Shown here: positions 34,608 to 46,480 of the stretch, piece after piece
Layout of the letters: the number at the start of each line of letters is the position of its first letter
Position numbering within the stretch: position 1 is the stretch's first letter
Source of the DNA: Cyclaneusma minus
Taxonomy: Eukaryota; Ascomycota; Leotiomycetes; Marthamycetales; Marthamycetaceae
Direction of reading: 5' to 3'
Assembly: GCA_037179335.1 (NCBI GenBank)
Contig: JAKZHN010000007.1
Coordinates: 186,001 to 250,000 of the forward strand
Length of the DNA stretch: 64,000 bases
The notes under the pieces: generated by a model
Seen by the model: only the letters and a program-made list of their open reading frames with translations
Told to the model about the DNA's origin: nothing
Databases searched by the model: none
Program-made: the position numbers and the translations under genes

Positions 34608-35979
34608 GATGTATTCTGAGATTCCGGTCGAGCTCGTCGATGGATGTTCACCAATTCGAGATGGTTTGGGTGTTCGCACGCATCTTCCTACATGTTGTCA
34701 GCCCCCAGTCAAGACCTGCATCAAGGATTTCGCGCGGGGAGACATGAACAGATGACATGGTGAAAGCATCGACTCTTGTAGCTTACCGGAGATGCACAAC
34801 GGGCGGATAAGCACAGCTTTGAAGCTGTTGGCTTATTATTCGGTCGAGAGAAAGTGTTTGTGGCTCTACGATTGTGACGATACGGTCGGCGCCTGGTTCG
34901 GCGGAGATGATGGGCAGCCGTAGAACTGCTCGGACAGTTTGCTGGAGGAGCCAAAAGGCAGGGCTGAGGATCAACACCTACCGGGCTTCGGTGAAACTTC
35001 CCCGCGATGAGATGCCGGCTGTTTCGAGGGCGAGCGGGAGCAGACAGCTCTCGAGTGCAAGCAAACACGGATCGGCGCAGCTTGGAGTCGCGACCAAAGA
35101 ACGGGACGGCGGTGTGTTGTCGTCGGATGCGATCGGACACAAGAGGCTTTGGGGAAGCTCCGGAGCTGGTGTTGTCGGGTGGGGGAGTCGCGGGGATGTC
35201 GCGAGGCTGAACGCGCGACCCCACTAATAAACGCACGCTAACTAGTCTAGTCTGTAACTAGTGGCTGGGAATAACTATTACCTAAGGTATCCGATATTCG
35301 AGCTCGAGTATCAATTAAGAATTGGACCGTGCTCTACTGAGCTGGAAGCTCTACCACATCCATTCACTCATGAATTGCAAGAAGACTCAATGTTTTGCTT
35401 GGTGGTAGTTGTCATTTAACTGAGACTGCCGTCTATCTAGTCCCATCCTCACCAAGAAATTTTGCTGTATGATTATTTCCGTTTCCTCGGTGCACATCTC
35501 AAAGCAACGAGATCTGTGCCGTGTTGCCCATTTGGCGCCCCTATGTGCCGTGTCATACCACACCAGCCAGTCTCTTCTACCCACACGACCCATGCGCCGC
35601 AGACTGAGGTGACCATGCCAGCCTCCCTGAGCAGAAGCAGCCGGAGTGGCCGCAAAAGAAATCATTGAAGTCGTAATGATGGCGTTACAGACACCTGCTC
35701 CCCCAGCAAAAGACGAATGCGATGATGCAAAACGCACAGGCTACACGATTGCGCAAATGGGTGAGGATCTGACCATCCTCAGCGCCTGCGATGCGCAAAT
35801 ATCGCCAAAGCCGCAAAGAAAATTGCAAATCCGCACGAAACGTTCCGCTCCCGTACTTTTGGCTGATATCGTGTGGAAAAAGCGAAAAACCCGATGGAAG
35901 ACCAAGTAGCGTTGTCGATATGCTCATATGAACCGAACTCCCGCCCAGCCAGCATTTACAAACAGTTGATGTGGATGTA
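34608..35979. other. Intergenic, only doubtful ORFs
   Basis: Overlapping ORFs on both strands at 34720-35236 have similar length and no recognisable domain, so neither is called. They are Arg/Ser-rich, as expected by chance in GC-rich DNA. Confidence 0.4.
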
Positions 35980-38112
35980 TTAGTTGGCAACGGGCTGGCC
36001 ATCGGAACGTCCGCCACGGTGACCACCGCGACCTCGAACGTTGCCATTGGCACCGTAGCCTCCTCGGCCTCTGTATCCACCGCGACCGCGACCTCTTCCC
36101 CTGTAATTACCACGGTAACCATTGTCGACGCTGCCTTGGCCGAAGGTCTCGAAGTTCTTCTTCTGTTCTTCGCCGCGCCATTCGCGGCCACCAGGGCGGT
36201 GACCTCCAGACTCAGCACGTTCCTTTGCTTCGCTCGAAATGTTATCGAAGAATGAAGTGCTCTTGTTGTAGCCAGGAGCAGCCGTAGCTTCCTCGGCCGG
36301 GGCAGCAGTAGGGGCCTCCGCGGAAGTGCCATTGGCGGAGTTCTCACCAAGCGGTGATCCAGCGATGGCCTCCTTGACAAGGTCTTGCTTGTTGAACTTG
36401 GCATTGGCTGATGCGAAGTCGAAGTCCGTCTCTGGAACCTCAACTTTGCGGGTCTCCTGGCGACCGCCTCTACCACGACCTCTGGTGTTTGAGCCACGAG
36501 CACTGCCCTCAGAATTCTGCTGGCGAGAAGAACGGGACTCGCTGGTTCTCATCTCGTTGACCTTCTTCGTCAAATTGTCAACAGCATTGCTGCCATTGGT
36601 CTGAGGAGCTCCGGAGTTGTTGAGCTTGGCCATGGCAGCTGCGACTGCAGCAGAGGCTGCGCGAGTAGCATCTTGAACAGCAGCAACATTGGTAGCAGCG
36701 GATGCAGGGGCACTAGATCGTGCTACGTTGCCAGTGTTGCTCTGCAAAGGAGCCTTGAAAGGCGCGGCGGGACTTTGCAGGGGGATGACGGGCATAATTC
36801 GGCCATTGTTCTTTGGTCCAGAAGGAGTTGGCTTCACAGCTGCGTTCGCAACAGCACTAGCGGCGGCAGTTGCACTTTGTGCGTTAGACGCCTCTTGCTT
36901 GGGCTGAGCCTCCTGCTTGGCCTGAAATCTCTCCCTGATAGTTGGCTTCGCCTCTGGAGCCGGCTCAGGAGCCTTTGCTGCTTGAACAGCAGCAGCCTGG
37001 GCGGCTGGCTGGCTAGGAGCTGCTTCTTGGACTGGCGCACCTGCTGTAGGGCCAGTGGGAGGAGTCTGTTGCTTGTGCGGGGCAGGGCCGATCGGAGAAG
37101 GCTTGGGAGGACCTTGAGGCATCTGCTGCTGACCAGGTGGTCCTGGAGGATACTGGCCATATGGGAATGGACCTTGCTGGAAGCCTTGAGGTGGGTACCA
37201 GCCTGGGGGCGCACCGTAAGGCATTCCCGGGAATCCAGGACCTGGGGGTGGACCAGGGAGTCCCGCACGACCCCATCCACCGGGAGGAGGCATTGGAGGG
37301 TAGTTCCATGGTGCGTATGGAGAGTGCTGAGGGAAAGGACCTGGAGGACCTGGGGGACCAGGGGGACCAGGGGGACCTTGCTGCGGGACGAGGTGCTGCT
37401 GAGGAGCTTGATGCTGCTGAGGAGCCGGGGGAGTGGGTTGCTGCACAGCTGGCTGGTTTTGATGAGGGGCGCTCGTTGGAGCTGGGCGAGAACCGCTCTA
37501 GAAAGAAGCCATTAGCCTTGAATCTCACCGACAAGCAATTTGCGACAACCATATGGATACTGATCAATCAGAAGGAAGGCAACGGAATTATCAACACGGT
37601 TTTGCGCTTTTAGATAGGTTTAGCCCGAAGGCTACATCCGAAATTGGTTTCATCATATGATCAAGAATCAGGCATTGACAGCGAGTGAGCAACACAAGTG
37701 AGACGACTTACTCCGAGGATGGCAGGGTCGTTGGGCACCTGCGGCGGCTTGTTCTCCTTGGCGGCGGGAGCTTCCTCGATCCTCAGGTCCTTGACATCGC
37801 TGCCTCTGAAGACGATGTACTCGTAGATTTGCTCAGAGGGCTCGATCTCTTCTACACCATTCTTGCGACCCTCAGTGCCGAAGGACGTGACATTCTCCAG
37901 GGCGACGGTGGAGGTCTCGGAGTTGATCTCGTGGAGTGTACCGACGTATCTGCTGCCATTAGCAGTGGCACAAAGGCTGGGGGAGGGGACCAGGTAGCTA
38001 CCGGATGTCGCTGCGCGAGACCAGCGAGATGCGCGATCTATCAATTGGGTGTCAGCAGTGAAACTCAGCATCCGAGCTGGACCAGGCGGACGAACCCCAG
38101 GAATTCGGCCAT
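35980..38112 (-). CDS. scd6: Scd6/Sum2/Lsm14-type mRNA translation repressor
   Basis: Four exons from ATG 38112 to TAA 35980 give roughly 600 residues. The protein binds mRNPs, represses translation and goes to P-bodies. The tiny first exon (MAEFLG) is joined to SRISLVSRSDIRYVGTLHE, the N-terminal LSm domain, which continues through GVEEIEPSEQIYEYIVFRG. A long Pro/Gln/Gly-rich linker follows. Then come the DFDF box (ETDFDFASANAKFNK), the FFD box (YNKSTSFFDNISSE), the TFG box (EEQKKNFETFGQG) and an RGG-rich tail (NYRGRGRGRGGYRGRGG). All domains are in family order. The second and third exons are separated by a 50-bp intron. Confidence 0.95.
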
Positions 38113-38979
38113 GTTGACAGTCGGAGGATCAAGGATTGCGACCAGACAAAGGAAGGCTGGTCGTGAGAGTGGGGGAGGTCGGTCAGAGGTAGTTGTTGGC
38201 GCAGGGTGGAAGTAGCGGGAAACAAAAGGAAGCGGGAGTTTGTGAGTCGCTAGGAAGGCATAATTGGAGCAGCGGGAAGCTGGGCGAAGAGGTCGTTGTC
38301 GATGGAGCGTGGTGCAGGCGAGAAGCGACGAGCTTTCGCGACGGACAGCTGTTGGCGTGAGAAAAGTGCTTGGGAGGGCTGTGCTTCCGCTAAGTATGGT
38401 AGACGCCAACGAATAAAGGCGCATTTATGCTGGGCCTATCTTCACTTCCAGCACCTTGAGAGTTAACTGCTTGGTGCTTTTCGTACGAGGCTTTGTCTAT
38501 ATAATTCTATGCATTTGAATCATTTTTGTTTATGGCTGGAACAAGTGGTGCTTTCAGAAAACAAGTGATCTTCACTACTAAACACAAGTACCTTGCCGTA
38601 CCTTATCCTCACCCAGCCTCGTGGTGACCATTCTTCCGCGGGCCATGACTGAGGTGCTTCATGTTCAACTCAAGTCTTGATGACTGGGACTGATTCTCAA
38701 AATTGATATTGATAGTAGACGTTTCGGACAATTCTCAGAGTAAGAAGCCCTGTTTACTTATTACTTATTAGAACTACATGTAAAGACGTATGGCCGCACC
38801 AGAGTTGTCGTCACCGCCAGCCCACAACCCCTCGAGTTCTCTTCTCTACAACCTTTAGCGTTTTGTGACGGCGCTACCGTTAACCGACGCGCCGGATCCC
38901 AAAGACGACACCTTAAAACGATAATTCTAGTTGTACTCACTCTCTTCCCAGACCACCACAGCCGCAACCTCACACGACC
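38113..38979. other. Divergent promoter region
   Basis: This is about 870 bp between scd6 (-) and the PEX39-like gene (+). No further gene is seen. Confidence 0.5.
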
Positions 38980-39720
38980 ATGGCCACCCAACCTCACAGC
39001 CAAGTCTTCGAGCGGCTCGAGGCCTATCCATGGGACAGCGACCGCGAATTCCAGGTACCGTCTCCTGTCTCCCGTCTCCCACCCATCGCTTCCCACAGGT
39101 CAACCACTCCAAGTTCACCACTAACCGCAACTTCACAGACCGGCCTCACTGCGATCCTCGGTGCCAACCCATCCCCGGACCAAACCCGTGAACTCACCCT
39201 CCGAGCCCGCTGCTTCTACTACGCCCGCAAAGAGCAAATCCCCGTTGACTTTGACGCCTACAAAGCCTGGCTTGCCGACGGACCATCTTCAAGCCCATCA
39301 CAGCCGTCCGCAAGTTCACAAGAACCATCCGAGAACTCACAACAATCACCTCAAACCTCACAGCCATCCACAATGGCTCCGTCATCGTTAACACCCTCTT
39401 CCACCTCCTCCACCCTAGCATCAACCTCTTCCACTCTACTTTCTTCTTCTTCTTCCCGCGCCACACCAGTGAACGGCGAAACCAAAGAAGCCGCCCCCTA
39501 CCCCGCCAGCTTCGCCGAAATCATCCAACTCATCACAACCGGCCAGCCCATCCCCGGCGTCCGCGACATCCCACCCACCGTGCTTGAAGGCCAAGGCACC
39601 GCGCCCTCACTAGCCCCACGTCGCAAACCCTGGGAGAAAGATGATGTTCAACTCAATACCGGTGGCACATTCGGTGATCATCGAGACGAGTACATTTGCC
39701 AGGAGTTACCTACTGCTTGA
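38980..39720 (+). CDS. PEX39: PEX39-like peroxisomal import factor (KPWE motif)
   Basis: Exon 1 (38980-39054) encodes MATQPHSQVFERLEAYPWDS and a few further residues ending DREFQ. After an 84-bp intron, exon 2 (39139-39720) continues TGLTAILGANPSPDQTRELT, a Ser/Pro-rich linker, then SFAEIIQLITTGQPIPGVRD and RRKPWEKDD. The TGxPIPGI-rDIP block followed by KPWE is the signature of the family containing yeast Yjr012c and human C6orf226, recently named PEX39, which works with PEX7 in PTS2 import. About 218 residues. The intron is a multiple of three and has no stop in frame, so its retention would add 28 residues instead of breaking the protein. The assignment rests on motif recognition. Confidence 0.8.
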   Translation: MATQPHSQVFERLEAYPWDSDREFQVPSPVSRLPPIASHRSTTPSSPLTATSQTGLTAILGANPSPDQTRELTLRARCFYYARKEQIPVDFDAYKAWLADGPSSSPSQPSASSQEPSENSQQSPQTSQPSTMAPSSLTPSSTSSTLASTSSTLLSSSSSRATPVNGETKEAAPYPASFAEIIQLITTGQPIPGVRDIPPTVLEGQGTAPSLAPRRKPWEKDDVQLNTGGTFGDHRDEYICQELPTA

Positions 39721-40105
39721 ATGAGGATGCGATAGTGGCACAACCATACCACATTCCTCCGACTTCACACTTTAACACGTACTCCAAAGGCAATCTTCTT
39801 GACTGGATCCTACAAACAGCACGAGGATACACTCTCAGATCATTCGCGTCTCACTATCAGAAGAAGTCTTTAGTCAACAAGACCTTTGCCCTCCCTAACA
39901 CTCGGATTCCCCCTTAAACCAACGCAAAGCCCAGAGACTTTCTCGTCTGCCCATTCCCATAATCGTCCCACGCTTTTCGACTTCTTCAACTCTGCCCCCG
40001 CAAAGATTGCGTTCTTTCTTACAACTTCCCATCAAACCCCTTTCACCACTCTTCCCGTACGCCGTATCCGACTGCTTCTGCATCGCATTCAAACCTCACG
40101 CGACC
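39721..40105. other. Intergenic, probable leader of the next ORF
   Basis: A pyrimidine-rich region (CTTTC, TCTTCC) leads to the ATG at 40106. No other feature is seen. Confidence 0.4.
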
Positions 40106-40480
40106 ATGGGTGGCTGGCACGCTTTCGAAAAATGGGCCACGGATCACTTGCCTTTCGCCAAGCCCATCTCCCTGCATAGCTGACAGTTCCAACCTCTCCC
40201 TCCAACCTCTGCGATTCGACATTCACAGTCTCATATCGGTCAGCAACAAGCGGATCCATTCAATTTCCCTAACCGTCCAAGGACCGACGCGATATCAGTC
40301 AGATTCTTCCTGCTACCACAAACAAAGGAAGATGCCACATTTGGAGCGCAATTCGAGGAGAAACATGTTCCTCCTCTCGACAAGGCGACGTTCCTCGCTG
40401 TCCTTGACTCGTTCGTCTCGACCCTCTCTTGCTATCGACGAGTAGGGCTTCCTCCCAGCCACACTCCCCTGCAGCCATAA
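40106..40480 (+). CDS. Small unknown protein with an in-frame TGA
   Basis: The ATG at 40106 (context CGACCATGG) opens MGGWHAFEKWATDHLPFAKP, which looks protein-like, then meets TGA at 40181. The same frame continues for 98 codons of convincing coding sequence (SVRFFLLPQTKEDATFGAQ, HVPPLDKATFLAVLDSF) to TAA at 40478. The TGA is followed by CAG, so CTGACAG could be an intron end; the only upstream GT is right after ATGG, which would remove most of the N-terminal segment. Options are an unusual splice, stop readthrough, a 25-residue peptide with an unrelated ORF, or a mutation. The function is unknown. Confidence 0.45.
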
Positions 40481-41772
40481 TCACAAAACCCAGTACCCAA
40501 AGAGAAAAAGCGTGGGCATGCGAATTGCGAAATGCGTCCAGATACTCTGAACCCTCCCTCGGCAATTGATCGCATTCGAATTGCAAGCAGCTCTCTCGAG
40601 AAGATGGAAGTACTCGTCTCGTTCAGTAGTCGGGGCCTTTACCATCTCTTTCGTCACTCTATGTTAAGGGGCATGGGATGACTCGAGGGGTAATTACTGG
40701 CGCATGGCGTACGGGGTGGAATATGCAGGGATGGGTGGGATGGGCGCGCATAGGTTGATACCCCGTTCATAAATAATATTGCTAAAATCCGTTCGTCGGG
40801 CGTTCATGGTCATTCAGCACTCTAAAGGACGGTTTCGTTCTAGCAATTAATTCATTCAAGTTCCATACCAACCTGGTGTCTAATAAATCCCACATTTGCA
40901 CAAGTTCACAGTCAACGGTAGTCATTCATTTCTCGCACTGTGTTTGTTTCGTGGTGCTTGAAGAGTGGAGAATCAAAAGGCATTAACAGGCGTCATCTAC
41001 TCAGATCACACATTACAAAGCATGCTTCAATCCCACGATGTTCACATAGAAGTCAAACGACTCAGGTCACAGACAAAGACAGGTTTGCTTCAATGTGATT
41101 GATTATGTTACTTGAAGCAGTTGAAAGCTCATAAGATGCTACCTAGTACAGCCAGATTGAGATGCACCTTGTCCGTTGAACCTCTCGAATAGCAGATGTG
41201 CGAACTGAAAGACAAGTAACTCTGCTCAGTGATTCCTTGAGAACTATTCGAGCAACGCGCGTGCCATTCCTGAAACAAAGCCCTGCCACCGTAGATGTTT
41301 TTAGGCATCCCGTATCCGAAACCAGCTGTGTTGGTCAGATCCGAGCAAGTTGCTGTTCGAGCGTGCTGTCGTGAATAACTTGGCCTAGAAGCCAAGTAAC
41401 ATCACAATCTCTCCAAAGCCTGCATCGAGTAGCTTTATCAGCGTATGATGGTAGGTCATGGTACAGTAGGTCATGGAGAGATGCCGACACAGCAAGCGTA
41501 GTATCTGTGCAAGTATGGGCTGGAACCAGTCGAGGGAAATAGGTTTGAAGTTGACAACTCGTGGTGACGTTCCGAGCACGTTGGAAAGAACCAAGCGACA
41601 TCGATAGATGAAGAACACCAAAACGAGAAAGACACAGCCGTCGAGAGATGTTGCAGTTATGGCCGTGTCGAGAAATACGCGCAAGTGCTCAGCCTGGGAA
41701 ATTTAGTCGTCGTATGACCAATGGATGCTGCTTCCCAAGCAATATGGCATAGATATGGAGACTGAAATAGGA
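40481..41772. other. Intergenic, no supportable gene
   Basis: It is 1.3 kb between convergent genes. Minus-strand ORFs at 41129-41684 are short, overlapping and without recognisable features. Confidence 0.45.
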
Positions 41773-44629
41773 TCAGCGATAGCCGCCACCGTAGCCGTTG
41801 CGGGGAGGAATACCGCGGGATCCGACGGGTGGGGGACCACTAGCGACTCCAGGACCGGGGCGAGTAGCGACGGCGGGGTTGGTGCAGAGCATGCCGACAC
41901 GAGATCCGAACTTGGAGCCGCGCAGAGAGACCATGTGCTTCCTGATGTGACTCGCGACCATCTCACGGTGCTGAGGGTTGGCATGCGTGAGAATGTACTG
42001 GATCAGGTAGTTGCCGTACTGATCACTGGCAATGTCGATCAAGGGGATGCGAGGGCGATCGTGGCGACCCTCACAAACTCGGTCGAGGTAGCGACCAAGG
42101 AAATCAACACCACCGACCTTCAGGCACTTCTCGACAACCTTGGAGGCAAACTGGTCCATGCTGTACTCGGTCGCGTAGCGAATGACGTGGTCAATTGCAC
42201 GGCTGCGATCAGCTGGAGCGCCATGCTCGCAGATGTGCTGAATGCACCAGTTGCCGAACTGTCCGTGAGCAACGATGTCGATGCTCGCAAGAACTTCCTC
42301 GATGCAGGGTCGCTGGTGAGAGTTAGCTAGGTTGCTCGAACAAGAGTGGTGATTCATACCTTGTCCTCTTCAAGACAGTTCTCGAAGATGTTCTGCACAA
42401 CAAGACTACCCGTCTCACCAAGAGCCACCTCGTGCCACATTCCGCGCAGAGCCTCATTGACATACTTCATGATCAAGGGAGGCGACTCGGTCCAACGCAG
42501 CTCGAAAAGCTTCTGCCAGACATGGCAAGCGTAGCGATGAACAACTGTGTCGGGAATGCGACGAAGAAGCTCATGAACCATGATCGACTTGTAATCCTCG
42601 GGAACAGAGTCGAATGCCTTCTGAACAACGTGGCAACCAAAGGCGTCCATGCTCAAGTTCAGAGTGTTGCCGCGGATGGCCTCGGCAATCTTGATGACTT
42701 GATCAGCAGTTCCATGTTCAAAGCAACGTTGGACAAGGAAGTTGCCAAAGCGATTGACCATGAGGGGGTAGGCCTGGGCCACAATCGACTCGACAATCTC
42801 ATACTTCTGCTCAGCAGTGCCAACCTTGAGCTTCTGCTGGAGGAAGATGGAAGCCTGCTGGTCGTTGTTGCAGACGATCTTGTCGACAATGTACTTCCAG
42901 TCGCAGCTGATGGTACGGTCGAGAAGACGACGGTAATTGAGCGGCTCGGTGGTGGGCAGATACGTCTGCTGGCCCTCACTGGCGGCAAGCTCCTTCATGT
43001 CAGTACCAATTGACAAGTTCCTCAACAAGCTACTCACATCACCGGAGCCCACTCCACCTTGACCACCAGCACCTCTCCAGTTGTTGCCGTTAGGCGTAAA
43101 TTCAGGAGCGTGGGCAGTGAGAGGAGTTCCAATGGGCGTCGGCTGGTAGTTGATGGCGCCGGTGAACATTGCGTTGCCCATGTGGTTTCCCATGGCGATG
43201 TGGCCACCCATGCCGGCAGGAAGTCCAGCAGCATTGGTATCAGTGTAGCCGTTGAAGCCGGGGCCACCACCACGGGCGTTGTTGAGACGACCACCAGGTC
43301 CGTTGCGGCGGGCCAAGTTGTCGACTTCAAGCCTGCGGTCAGTACCATAAAAGGTCATTCCTTGGGCAGCATAGGGCATGCCTTGTTCCATGAATGTACC
43401 TTGAGGTTGGAGCTGTCCGCCACCACGACCAATCCAGGCTCCGGCAGAGTACGCACCAGGGGCGGGAAAGGCCTGAGTGGCTCCACCATATCCAGCAGCG
43501 TAGTTGGCCCTGGCGCCATTCATGTCGTTCCAGATGGACCTGCCGTGATTGAATCCACCGGCGGCGTGGGCAGCCTCGCCAGCGTCGGAGCGGCCATCAT
43601 CGGTAACAGAAGCGGACGAGTCGCAAACGAAAGGGCGTCGAGGACCATACGCGCCTTCGTTGGAGTACTGAGAGAAGTCGGTCTCGGAGGGCGTACCAAT
43701 GGCTTGGGTGACAGTGTGCCTGGTGATACGGCTCTGAGCGAGCTCTTGGTCCATGCGGGCGATCTTGCCTTGGGCTTTCTCGAGCTCAAGCTTCAAGCGC
43801 GCAACCTCGTCGGCGCCCATGGTGTTGGGATCGTTGTTGGCGGCGCTGCTAGGGCGAGTAGCTGCGTTGCTAGCCATGTAGGCAGGCAGGGCGGGGCTCA
43901 GAGGAAGGGAGCTGCTGACGCTGCTAGCAGGAAGGCCGTGATGAGAATCCTGGCTGAGGCCCTCGTCAGAGGCAACAGTGTCAGGGCTGAAAGCTCCATG
44001 CTGAGCTTCCATGGAGGCCTGCTGCTCAGCCAGCTTGGCAAGCAGTTGGTTCATGGGGTCGGTGCCTTGGGAGGCGTTGGAGTCGTCTTGGCCTCGCATC
44101 TTCTGGATATGTTAGCATAGATTCGTCGAAGCAGTGCGCAGAAAGACGCAGCAGGAGTGATTGGTTGCGGATGGTGACTGACCTTGGGAACAGCTTGGTT
44201 GCTGAGCTTGAAGGAAGATAGAAGGGCAGATGATCTCTTGAGCGTATTGACAGATTGCTGAACGGAGAGCGTGTCAGCTATCTAGCGAATGTGGTCGAGG
44301 TATTGGTGGTTGTGTTGGGGATGAGGAAGGGAGAGGGAAGAGGGAAGAGGGAAGCGGAGTGTTGTTGACGTGGGTGCAGCAAGCGTCAACAGGGCACAGG
44401 GCGCAACGCAACTGCAAGGCGGTGGAGACGGACGACAAGCGACAGGAAAGTGATAAGTGCAGGCGAGGACAGGATGACAAGGAAAACTTGAGACCACGCA
44501 TGCGGTCACATTGAGAAGACTTACAGTCTGTCCGAAGTCGTCGGTAACAGAGGTATTTTCCTGGTCGAACTTGTTCACCGCGTTCGAACGGCGAGTATTT
44601 GGAGAGCCGAAGGAGTCAACAGTGAACAT
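41773..44629 (-). CDS. Pumilio (PUF) family RNA-binding protein
   Basis: Exon 1 from ATG 44629 (MFTVDSFGSPNTRRSN) is joined to QSVNTLKRSSALLSSFKLS, then to KMRGQDDSNAS and a long exon, then a C-terminal exon from about 42307 to TGA 41773; about 820 residues. PUF proteins bind 3' UTRs and control mRNA decay or translation. A long Gly/Asn/Ser-rich N-terminal region contains a short helix (DEVARLKLELEKAQ). The PUF repeats are seen as successive second helices: NRFGNFLVQRCFEHG, AFGCHVVQKAFD, RYACHVWQKLFE, ETGSLVVQNIFE, QFGNWCIQHICEHG, QFASKVVEKCLK, QYGNYLIQYILTH and KFGSRVGML, eight in all. Several are divergent in the base-contacting positions. A Gly/Pro-rich tail ends the protein. A 45-nt in-frame segment at 42993-43037 (GTGAGT...CTGACATGAAG) may be an optional intron. 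Confidence 0.93.
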
Positions 44630-45399
44630 TTCAAGCAGTGGCTGTTCAGATGAAAGTAGCTTGATGACCAGGAGTCTGGGTCAACGAGTCTCGAGAGTAT
44701 GTGGTAGATTGTTTGTTGGTGATTCGAACAAGGTGGTCTGTGAAAGGTTGTCGAAGTGGGAAGAAAGTGTGGGAAAGTGAAGAGTGGTCGAGAGAAGAGG
44801 AGAGAGTTGAGAGGACGGGGAGAGCCTTAAATATCAAGGCTTGGAGTCCGGAGGAGGCTAACTGAGACTCGGTCGTCGTAACTTCCTCAGCAGTGGGTGG
44901 CCAAGGGCAGCTTCTCAGAGAAGGGGGGCGGTCCTGCACTTTGGTGCCTGCAGATCTGCCCGCAAACTTTGGCCAGATCTGGGAATGCGGGGTGATGCTT
45001 TGTCGGTCAATTTTGGAAGGTCGAATGTCGGGGAAAAGGTGTTGTAAGGAGGGAGCAAACGTGCGAATCCAGGGGCATCCAGATGTTTGAGTAGTTGGCC
45101 TTCTCCATCGCATTCAACATCAACCCAATCCAACATCCGCTTCCAATTGACATTCGCACCAATTCCAAATCCCCTAAGGCCAAATGATAACTCTGGTCTC
45201 GTCTCCCTTTGCCGCCATAGCAGTTGAGCCGCCCGAGTATGGCCGAAGAGAACGGCCGAGGGGACTTCGAGGAAAGAGCCATGGCAGCCGCCCTCCTGAA
45301 AGCTCTGGTCAGCAAACCACTCCATTGGCTTCCAGACCTTTCTGTACAGGACCCACAAATACTAAGTCCCAAATACCGCCGAGTGAGTGCCTTTAGACT
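44630..45399. other. Promoter side of the PUF gene, no clear gene
   Basis: ORFs on the minus strand between 44646 and 45372 overlap in several frames, and none has recognisable features. Confidence 0.4.
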
Positions 45400-45825
45400 T
45401 TAGGCATCTGCCCTGATCTCCTGATCGATGACATGGAAGCCTAGCTTCCCGAATTTCGGAATTTCGATGCTAGCCACTCTCGGAATGATGAGCGAATAGC
45501 CTCTACAGTCGAGCACATAGATGACAACCGGCACCCGTCGGCAATGGTTCGAAACGTCGACTGTCTCGCGTTGGGAGTCATTCGCTCTGCCAAGGCCCTT
45601 ATCACGAACTAGTCCGAATCTCTGTGCCGTGTCAGCTGAGGGGCAAAACGTAGAAGGAAAGTACCCATCAGATAGAAGACGTCTATTGGACACGGGGAGA
45701 CGTCCATCTCCGCTCAAGGAATCGGGGGATCGACGATTGGGGGATTTGCGATGATGTGTAGGAAGTTGTTTGGACCGGCATAGTAAGTCCGGATAAGTCG
45801 TAGAAGAGTAGATATGCAGCCACAA
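45400..45825 (-). CDS. Possible small gene, unknown
   Basis: The C-terminal part of this 141-codon frame (VPVVIYVLDCRGYSLIIPRV, then IEIPKFGKLGFHVIDQEI) looks coding, while the N-terminal part looks random. A probable intron (GTACTTTCC...GGCACAG) near 45620-45665 suggests a spliced gene whose start I cannot place. Weak call. Confidence 0.25.
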   Translation of the reverse strand: MWLHIYSSTTYPDLLCRSKQLPTHHRKSPNRRSPDSLSGDGRLPVSNRRLLSDGYFPSTFCPSADTAQRFGLVRDKGLGRANDSQRETVDVSNHCRRVPVVIYVLDCRGYSLIIPRVASIEIPKFGKLGFHVIDQEIRADA

Positions 45826-45949
45826 CCTGAAGCCTGCAACATGAAGAAGCCCGAAAGATGAATGGAATCAAGCATAAGGGTCATAAGCAGTCGTCTTGAC
45901 CATATGGAGTTGTGGAGGAACAGATGCTTGAAGATCTGGCCTGATTGTG

Positions 45950-46480
45950 CATCGCGGGGATAGTAGTAGAGGTTGAAGATGTCAACGTTGGCCAGTCTGG
46001 CCAGCTGAAGGAAGCAGAGAAGCGGACCGCATCATAGAAGACAGATTGTTCACAGGCAATTACTTAGACACAGTTGATGGACCGGCCTATTTACGGAACA
46101 TGGGATGATAGAAGTTGAAGAAGTCAACGTGACCAGTACCTAGTCAATCTTCCAAGCTGAGGAAAGAAAGGACTACTTCATTATGGGGACCGCATTGTCC
46201 ACCTGCAGTTTATTTCAGACACGGCTGAAGATCCGGTCCAATCATGGGGTATATGGGATGGTAGGAGTGGAAGAAGTAAATGTCACAAGTAGTCGACATG
46301 CAAGCTGAGGAAGAGAGGATTGAACATTATCATCTGGACCGTATCGTCCATGTACAAGCATTCAGACACTGCTGAAGACCGTTCCTGGCCCAGTCACGGA
46401 ATATATGGAATAGCAGCACATAGAGATTGATGAAGGAGACGTTGCCAACTCTAAGTGGACAAAGTATTGAAAGGCCAGCT
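45950..46480. repeat. Degenerate tandem repeat, unit about 150 bp
   Basis: Marker words recur in order at about 45955, 46101, 46254 and 46404. They are GGGATGATAGAAGTTGAAGA-like, then GTCAACGT, then AAGCTGAGGAA, then GGACCG, then TTCAGACACxGCTGAAG. Copies 2 and 3 are the clearest (period 153 bp). There is no open frame through the units. Confidence 0.75.

Noticed and set aside
34721..35236. Overlapping ORFs on both strands
   Set aside because: Both are Arg/Ser-rich with no domain, and neither has splice or start support over the other.
36673..37515. Plus-strand ORF of 280 codons rich in Arg, Trp and Ser
   Set aside because: It is opposite the Pro/Gly/Gln-rich linker of the Scd6/Lsm14 gene, whose domains on the minus strand are clear.
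43059..44120. Plus-strand ORF of 353 codons
   Set aside because: It is a shadow of the Pumilio gene. The translation is Val/Gly/Ser-rich and has no family features.
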